NCBI GenBank assembly: GCA_014324045.1
Contig: JACOMY010000013.1
Span: 1 to 57,585, forward strand
Length of the DNA stretch: 57,585 bases
DNA from: Rhodospirillales bacterium
GTDB taxonomy: Bacteria; Pseudomonadota; Alphaproteobacteria; Kiloniellales; JACOMY01
Direction of reading: 5' to 3'
The number at the start of each line of letters is the position of its first letter. Within the stretch, counting starts at the first letter, position 1. The notes under the pieces were generated by a model that searched no databases, was not told the origin of the DNA, and saw only the letters and a program-made list of their open reading frames with translations. Below are positions 52,522-57,585 of this stretch, one piece after another. A program made the position numbers and the translations under genes.

Positions 52522-55500
52522 ATGCAGCCCTTTCGCCTGACCGAAGGCGGCCTCATCGATCGCAGCAGGCCGCTGCATTTTCAATTCGACGGACGACGCT
52601 ACGGCGGCTACGCTGGCGATAGCATTGCCTCGGCGCTGCTGGCCAACGGCGTTCATCTGGTCGGCCGCAGCTTCAAGTACCATCGCCCGCGCGGCATCGT
52701 TTCCGCCGGGGTGGAGGAGCCCAACGCCCTCTTTCAGGTGGGCTACGACCCCAAGACCGAGCCCAATGTGAAGGGCACGATCGCCGAACTGGTCGACGGC
52801 ATGGTCTTGCAGTCGCAGAATGCTTGGCCCTCAGTCGGCTTCGACTTAGGCTCCGTCAATCAGTGCTTCTCCAGGTTCCTGCCGTCGGGTTTCTATTACA
52901 AGACCTTCATGGGACCTGGGCGCGGCACCAAGGCCTGGATGCTCTACGAGCGCATGATCCGCAAGGCTGCCGGCTTGGGGAATGCGCCGACCCGGCCCGA
53001 TCCCGACAGCTACGACAAGACCTTTGCGCATACGGATATTCTCGTGGTGGGCAGCGGCCCGGCCGGCCTGTCCGCAACCTTGGCCGCCGGTAGAAGCGGC
53101 GCGCGGGTCTTGCTCGTGGAGATGGACAATGCGCTTGGCGGACATCTGCTGTCCGCACCCGGCTCTGAGATTGATGGCCTGAGCGGGCTGGTTTGGGTCG
53201 AAAAAGCGGCCGCCGAACTGGCGGCCTTGCCGAACGTGACGGTGATGACTCGCACGGTCTGTTTCGCCGCCTACGACCACAACTTCTTCGCCCTCTGGGA
53301 GAACGTCAGCGACCATCTGACCGACGCGGAGCGCGCCCAACACCAACCGCGCCACCGTCTGATCAAGCTGCGGACGGGCCAGGCGATCTTCGCTGCCGGT
53401 GCGATCGAGCGGCCGCTAATCTTCCGCGACAACGACCGTCCGGGCTCGATGTTGGCCGGCGCCGCAGAGACCTACCTCAAGCGCTACGCCGTGCGCGCCG
53501 GCAAGCGGGCGGTGCTGGTCACCAACAACGACGGTGCCTATCGCGGTGCTTTGGCGCTGAACGAAGCCGGCATCGAGATCGCCGCCATTGCCGACTTGCG
53601 CGAGACCCCCTCGGGGCATTGGACCGCCGAGGCCCGGGAGCGCAGACTGCCCATTCTGGCAGGGCAGGGCGTCTTCGCAACCGAGGGTAGCAAGCGTGTC
53701 GAGGGCGTGCGCATCGGCAAGATCGGGGCTGACGGCCTTAGCCTGGCCGGCGGTGAGGAAACGCACGCCTGCGACTTGGTGCTGAACGCCGGCGGTTGGA
53801 CCCCCAGCGTCCACCTGCACAGTCAGGCCAAGGGTAAGTTGGTCTGGGAGGAGGAGGGCCAGTACTTCCGCCCCGGCGTGACCGGTCAGAAGGGGCAGGG
53901 GTCGGTCGGCGCCTGCAACGGCACCTTCGGGCTAGGCGCCATCCTGGCAGAGGGGCATGCCGGCGGGGCGGTGGCCGCCGAAGCCTTGGGCCGCAGCGGC
54001 CCGGTCGGTGCCGCGCCGGCAGCCGGCGACGAAAGCTTCTTGCCGCTGCGGCGACTCTGGCTCATTCCGGCCGACAAGCCGCTGGGTCACCAGGGCAAGC
54101 ACTTCGTCGATCAGCAAAACGATGTTACAGTTGCCGACCTCAAGCTGGCCCTGCGCGAAGGGTATCGTTCGATCGAGCATCTGAAGCGCTACACCACCAC
54201 CGGCATGGCGACCGACCAAGGTAAGACTTCAAACGTCAATGCTTTGACCTTGGTCGCCGGAACTCTGGCCAAGCCGATACCGGAGGTCGGCACCACTACC
54301 TTCCGCCCGCCCTACACGCCGATCTCCTTCGGCGCTTGGATGGGCCGCGACGTCGGCGACCTACTGGATCCCCTGCGCAAGACCGCAATGGACCCCTGGC
54401 ACGAGGCCAACGGTGCAGAATTCGAGAACGTTGGCCAGTGGCGTCGCCCTTGGTACTATCCTCAAGCTGGCGAGAGCATGGCGGATGCGGTGGAGCGCGA
54501 ATGTCGGGCGGTGCGCGGGGCCGTGGGCGTCCTCGATGCCTCGACCCTTGGCAAGATCGATATCCAGGGCCCTGACGCCGCAGAGTTCCTCGACCGCATC
54601 TACACCAACGCCTGGAAGACGCTGGCCGTCGGCCGCTGTCGCTACGGCCTGATGCTGAGCGAAGACGGCATGGTGATGGACGACGGCGTCACCGCGCGCT
54701 TAGGCGAGCAGCACTACCTGATGCACACGACCAGCGGAAACGCCGCTCAGGTTTTGGCGCATCTGGAGGAGTACCTGCAGACCGAGTGGCCGGACCTCAA
54801 GGTCTTCCTGACCTCGGTCACCGAGCAGTGGGCGACGGCGCAGATCGCCGGTCCCTATGCACGCGACCTGCTGGCCGAGATCGCGCCGGACCTGTATCTC
54901 TCGACCGAAGCCCTGCCGCACATGAGCGTGACCGCGGGCAAGGTCGCCGGCCGCAAGGCACGCATCTTCCGTGTCTCCTTCACCGGAGAGACCTCTTTCG
55001 AGGTCTCGGTGCCCAGCTCCTACGGTTTGGGTCTCTGGGAAGCTCTGATGCGGGCCGGGGCGAAGTACGGCATCTCGCCTTTCGGTACCGAGGCCATGCA
55101 TGTGCTGCGCGCCGAGAAGGGTTTCATCATCGTTGGCCAGGAGACCGACGGCTCGGTCAATCCGCACGACCTGGGCATGGACTGGATCGTCTCCAAAACC
55201 AAGGACTTTGTGGGCAGGCGCTCGCTCAGCCGTACCGATATGGCGAAGCCGGATCGCAAGCAACTGGTGGGGATCCTCACCAAGGATCCCAAGAACATCC
55301 TGCCGGAAGGGGCGCAGCTGGTGCAGAAGGATGGCCCGGAACGGCCGTTGCCGATGCTGGGGCATGTGACCTCCAGCTACTGGAGCCCGGCCGCCGAACG
55401 CTCCATTGCCATGGCCCTGATCAAGGGCGGCCGTGCCCGCATGGGCGAGCGCCTCTATGCCCCGCTCGAAGGCGGCAAGACCTTGGAGTGCGAGGTGGTG

Positions 55501-55545
55501 GAACCGGTTTTCTACGACAAGGAAGGGAGCCGTCTGCGTGGCTGA
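52522..55545 (+). CDS. soxA: sarcosine oxidase subunit alpha
   Basis: 1007 residues, the usual length. An N-terminal 2Fe-2S-ferredoxin-like fold (FDGRRYGGYAGDSIASALLA and RSFKYHRPRGIVSAG) is followed by an NAD-binding domain (ILVVGSGPAGLSATLAAGRS near residue 175) and a C-terminal GcvT-like tetrahydrofolate-binding domain (about 610-1000; GVLDASTLGKIDIQGPDAAE, FEVSVPSSYG, EKGFIIVGQETDGSVNPHDL). The enzyme uses the folate domain to capture the methyl as CH2-THF. ATG 52522 has GGAAGG nine bases upstream, and TTG 52501 would add 7 residues. Confidence 0.95.
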   Translation: MQPFRLTEGGLIDRSRPLHFQFDGRRYGGYAGDSIASALLANGVHLVGRSFKYHRPRGIVSAGVEEPNALFQVGYDPKTEPNVKGTIAELVDGMVLQSQNAWPSVGFDLGSVNQCFSRFLPSGFYYKTFMGPGRGTKAWMLYERMIRKAAGLGNAPTRPDPDSYDKTFAHTDILVVGSGPAGLSATLAAGRSGARVLLVEMDNALGGHLLSAPGSEIDGLSGLVWVEKAAAELAALPNVTVMTRTVCFAAYDHNFFALWENVSDHLTDAERAQHQPRHRLIKLRTGQAIFAAGAIERPLIFRDNDRPGSMLAGAAETYLKRYAVRAGKRAVLVTNNDGAYRGALALNEAGIEIAAIADLRETPSGHWTAEARERRLPILAGQGVFATEGSKRVEGVRIGKIGADGLSLAGGEETHACDLVLNAGGWTPSVHLHSQAKGKLVWEEEGQYFRPGVTGQKGQGSVGACNGTFGLGAILAEGHAGGAVAAEALGRSGPVGAAPAAGDESFLPLRRLWLIPADKPLGHQGKHFVDQQNDVTVADLKLALREGYRSIEHLKRYTTTGMATDQGKTSNVNALTLVAGTLAKPIPEVGTTTFRPPYTPISFGAWMGRDVGDLLDPLRKTAMDPWHEANGAEFENVGQWRRPWYYPQAGESMADAVERECRAVRGAVGVLDASTLGKIDIQGPDAAEFLDRIYTNAWKTLAVGRCRYGLMLSEDGMVMDDGVTARLGEQHYLMHTTSGNAAQVLAHLEEYLQTEWPDLKVFLTSVTEQWATAQIAGPYARDLLAEIAPDLYLSTEALPHMSVTAGKVAGRKARIFRVSFTGETSFEVSVPSSYGLGLWEALMRAGAKYGISPFGTEAMHVLRAEKGFIIVGQETDGSVNPHDLGMDWIVSKTKDFVGRRSLSRTDMAKPDRKQLVGILTKDPKNILPEGAQLVQKDGPERPLPMLGHVTSSYWSPAAERSIAMALIKGGRARMGERLYAPLEGGKTLECEVVEPVFYDKEGSRLRG

Positions 55546-56176
55546 GTTTCAGCGTCAAGGGCCGTTGGACGGCCTTTCTCTCGAACAGCGCGCCGTCCCT
55601 GATCTGGGGGAAGCCGGTATCGGCATCCGCGAGATCCGCTACGAAGGCGCTGTAAACCTGCGCGCCCGCCGCGCCGATCGTCCGGCGCGCGATTCCCTGG
55701 CCTTGGCGCTGGGCATGGCTTTGCCGGAGACGACCCACAGCGCCCGCCGCGAAGCACAGCTCCTCTTGGGGCTGGGACCCGACGAGTGGCTGCTGCTCTG
55801 CCCGCAGGCTGAGGCGACCGCCGAGAGCCTCTGGGAGCAGCTCTTCGAAAGCACCGTCGCTGTCACCGATGTCTCGGATAACTACGTGACCCTCGAATTG
55901 TCCGGCCCCAGGGTCCGTGACCTCCTGGCTAAGGGTGTGCCGATCGATCTGGACCCCACGGTCTTCCTACCCGGTCGTTGTGCCCAGACGTTAATGTCGA
56001 AAGCCGAGGTCCTCCTCTACCGCGGCGAGGACGAGGCCGCAGAGCGGTTCACCTTGCACTGCCGTCCCTCCTTCGCCCAGTATGCCTTCGCTTGGTTGGA
56101 GGACGCGGCCCAAGAGTACGGGGCCGTCATTCTGAGCGCAGAGGTAAAAGGGGCGCAGGTTTCGTCCGTTGGATGA
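55538..56176 (+). CDS. soxG: sarcosine oxidase subunit gamma
   Basis: 212 residues, the GcvT-like structural subunit of the heterotetramer. Family features are the opening FQRQGPLDGLSLEQRAVPD, then LLLGLGPDEWLLLCP, VAVTDVSDNYVTLELSGPRV and the SFAQYAFAWLEDAAQEYG end. The start is GTG 55538 within the last codons of soxA (8-base overlap) behind GGAAGGGAGC. A frame open to 55433 is shadow within soxA. Last gene of soxBDAG, followed by a terminator at 56368. Confidence 0.92.
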   Translation: MAEFQRQGPLDGLSLEQRAVPDLGEAGIGIREIRYEGAVNLRARRADRPARDSLALALGMALPETTHSARREAQLLLGLGPDEWLLLCPQAEATAESLWEQLFESTVAVTDVSDNYVTLELSGPRVRDLLAKGVPIDLDPTVFLPGRCAQTLMSKAEVLLYRGEDEAAERFTLHCRPSFAQYAFAWLEDAAQEYGAVILSAEVKGAQVSSVG

Positions 56177-56512
56177 ACTGGGAATCGCCGTTCGCTTTAC
56201 CCTACACTTCTTCTTGCTTCGGCATGGTGTCGCCGTCGATCTGTTTGGCGCTAATGGTGGTGGGGCGTTGGGTTAGGTGATCCTGTAGGATGACAGAAGT
56301 CTTTTGAAATCGGGCGGTTTCAGGGGTGCGGAATCGTCTGAAAAAGCGGTTTAGAGGTCAATTTCGAGGGGGTGCGAAAGGCTTGGAAAATCCGGGCCTT
56401 CCGCACCCTTTGTTTTGCCGGAAAAGGCGCCCTCGTGCAGAGCGCTTGCAGGGACGTTGCAGGGTGCCTGCAAGGGTCGTGAGGGCGTCTGCGGTGGTCC
56501 GAAGCTTGCGCG
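56177..56512. other. 336-base stretch downstream of soxG, contains the sox terminator
   Basis: No protein family recognised. The clearest object is the stem-loop at 56368-56416. The rest, including small plus-strand frames between 56180 and 56590, is without support. Confidence 0.4.
56368..56416 (+). terminator. rho-independent terminator after the sox operon
   Basis: GGGTGCG-A-AAGGC (from 56370) pairs with GCCTT-C-CGCACCC (56396-56408) across a 13-base loop, with one mismatch, and is followed by TTTGTTTT. It lies 190 bases after the soxG stop and before the convergent minus-strand phage-like genes, so it separates the two. Confidence 0.75.
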
Positions 56513-56659
56513 CTAGCGTCGCTTCAGGAGACGAGCGAAGAAGACCGGCGTGTAGTCAGCTTGGGCGCGGGCGAGGGCTTGGCCATGTTTGAGACCGTCT
56601 TTGCGGTAGTCGCCGTACTTGTGGGCCAGATTGGCCCGGTGCGCTGCCTCAACGTTCAC
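56513..56659 (-). CDS. small hypothetical protein next to the phage-like gene
   Basis: 48 residues from GTG 56657-56659: VNVEAAHRANLAHKYGDYRK, then LKHGQALARAQADYTPVFFA. Basic and helical. It starts 7 bases after the phage-like gene's stop, so it belongs to the same transcript. I recognise no family. Small proteins of this kind accompany Mu-like head genes, but that is inference from position. Confidence 0.4.
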   Translation of the reverse strand: MNVEAAHRANLAHKYGDYRKDGLKHGQALARAQADYTPVFFARLLKRR

Positions 56660-56666
56660 GATCAGG

Positions 56667-57585
56667 TCAGAGCAATCCCAGCAGCAGCCGCAGCATCTCG
56701 GGATCGTCGCGCACCAGATCGTCGAGATCGGTGCCTTCATAGTCGGGCAGCTTATGGAAGAGCAGTTGGAAGGCGCGGGTCATGACCTCGACGGCGGGCC
56801 AATCCGGGTCGTAGCCGAGGCGTTCCAGTATGGCGCTGCCGTACTCCTTGCCGAAGTACTCGTCGGCGTACTGATCCTCCCGGCCGGTGCTGGGATAGGG
56901 GGCGAGCCCGGCGATGGGGTCGCGGGTTCCGTCGGGCCTTGTGGTGCGTCTTCTGTGGAGTTGCTGGAAGAGCCGGTCGATGTCCGGCATGACGTATTGC
57001 AGATGGTGGACGTATTCGTGCAGCGCGTTGCCGGGGTCGCGCGAGACCAGGGTCCAGCCTTCGCCTTCGGGCTTGTCCGCCACGTCCTTGCCGATCTCTA
57101 CCCCTCCGGAGAGTGCCGGCGGCCGGTATTCGCCGCCGGTCTCCTGGCCGTTGCCGGCGGCCTTGAGGGGAACGCTGCGTCCCCGGACGACCCAGCTTGC
57201 CGGGAAGCGCAGCGAGGCGGCGTTGACGGCTTCGGCGGCGGCGCGGTGGACCGGGGTATCGAGTGCCGGCAAGGCGCCGGCTTCTTCGCTGCCGGCCCCT
57301 CTGGCGGTGGTGAGGGCCTGGGCGACGAGGGCGCGCAGGCGGTCCGGGAAGTCCGGGTCGTCGGGATCGCCGGCGGCGCCGACCAGTCTTTTGAAGCTCT
57401 CGTCGCCCCGGGCGATGTGCGCGTCGAGGTGGTCTTCGGCGGCCTTGACGATTGCCGGAGGTGCCGCATCGAGGCGCTGGCGCAGCAGGGCGCGGGCGCC
57501 GTCCACCGGGTCGGCGGTGCCGGCGTTGTGGGCGAAGCCGGGATCGATGCCGCGCGGCACCTGGACGGTTACGCCGGTGCGGCGG
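56667..57585 (-). CDS. prophage-type minor head protein-like gene with HExxH metallopeptidase motif, 5' part outside
   Basis: At least 305 residues visible; the start is beyond the right edge. The visible N-terminal stretch VTVQVPRGIDPGFAHNAGTA matches the end region of Mu gpF-like minor head/capsid morphogenesis proteins. The C-terminal half has NALHEYVHHLQ (HEYVH, an HExxH zinc-peptidase motif about 180 residues from the first PRGID) and YADEYFGKEYG. Such a fusion of a phage head-protein tail with a peptidase-like domain is common in prophages of alphaproteobacteria. Proteolytic activity in head maturation is possible but unproven. Confidence 0.7.
   Translation of the reverse strand, partial: RRTGVTVQVPRGIDPGFAHNAGTADPVDGARALLRQRLDAAPPAIVKAAEDHLDAHIARGDESFKRLVGAAGDPDDPDFPDRLRALVAQALTTARGAGSEEAGALPALDTPVHRAAAEAVNAASLRFPASWVVRGRSVPLKAAGNGQETGGEYRPPALSGGVEIGKDVADKPEGEGWTLVSRDPGNALHEYVHHLQYVMPDIDRLFQQLHRRRTTRPDGTRDPIAGLAPYPSTGREDQYADEYFGKEYGSAILERLGYDPDWPAVEVMTRAFQLLFHKLPDYEGTDLDDLVRDDPEMLRLLLGLL

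Noticed and set aside
1..57585. Search for an intact insertion sequence or integrase, CRISPR array, riboswitch or rRNA
   Set aside because: I read the intergenic regions on both strands and saw no such element apart from the recombinase relic. A cobalamin or SAM riboswitch near the corrinoid/MetF genes was considered but I could not find a convincing conserved core by eye.

Overview
The window is high-GC DNA from an alphaproteobacterium, most likely a Rhodospirillales-like marine or soil lineage. This rests on gene content (fabI-aroC, pdxH, uvrA, gatCAB, ilvE beside a MarR/OmpR/EnvZ trio, a heterotetrameric sarcosine oxidase) and on codon use, not on any search. One tRNA gene (tRNA-Thr, anticodon TGT) is visible. 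I see no rRNA, no CRISPR array and no intact insertion sequence.

Layout. 1-480: the 3' end of an MmeI-like DNA methyltransferase and a coupled small ORF. 0.5-21 kb is mostly housekeeping: fabI-aroC-TauE permease operon, pdxH, haemolysin-III-like protein, uvrA, an amidase, a divergent PRPP synthetase, DUF983 and an epimerase, tRNA-Thr, an ankyrin protein, gatC-gatA-gatB, ruvX and an MFS carrier. It is interrupted by a lower-GC defence-type AAA ATPase (3.4-6.1 kb) and a decayed LysR gene (7.8-8.2 kb). 22.3-24.7 kb is accessory: an RHH antitoxin-like protein coupled to an MrcB_N/DUF3883 nuclease, a broken serine recombinase, and a displaced fragment of an alcohol dehydrogenase gene. 24.7-33.6 kb is a minus-strand catabolic unit: amidohydrolase, sugar-type ABC importer (SBP, ATPase, two permeases), a regulator that fuses an IclR-type HTH to a copy of the importer's own binding-protein domain, a second HTH regulator and an alpha/beta hydrolase. 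33.9-40.6 kb is a partly decayed TRAP-transport/catabolic operon (N-formylglutamate-hydrolase pseudogene, TRAP Q/M/P, a glutamine-synthetase/aldehyde-dehydrogenase chimeric pseudogene, Fe-alcohol dehydrogenase) with a divergent RpiR regulator.

41-45.7 kb: rhodanese, ilvE, and a MarR, OmpR-type regulator and EnvZ-type kinase set that resembles petP/petR. 45.8-47.4 kb is low-GC gene debris (methyltransferase and nuclease-like pseudogenes). 47.5-56.2 kb is one-carbon metabolism: MetF-like reductase, a 'virulence factor'-family protein, DUF1638, a corrinoid protein, a decayed GlxA/GbdR-type regulator and soxBDAG. Together these suggest demethylation of methylated amines (glycine betaine to sarcosine to glycine) with folate-bound C1 units. 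The right edge enters prophage-type DNA, with a minor-head-protein-like gene carrying an HExxH motif.

The strongest leads are the IclR-HTH/SBP fusion regulator, the RHH plus MrcB_N/DUF3883 pair, the zinc-hook ATPase placed between fabI and pdxH, and the deletion chimera with an ATG-to-ATA start. Everything here is by eye: domain names are family recognition and no search was run.
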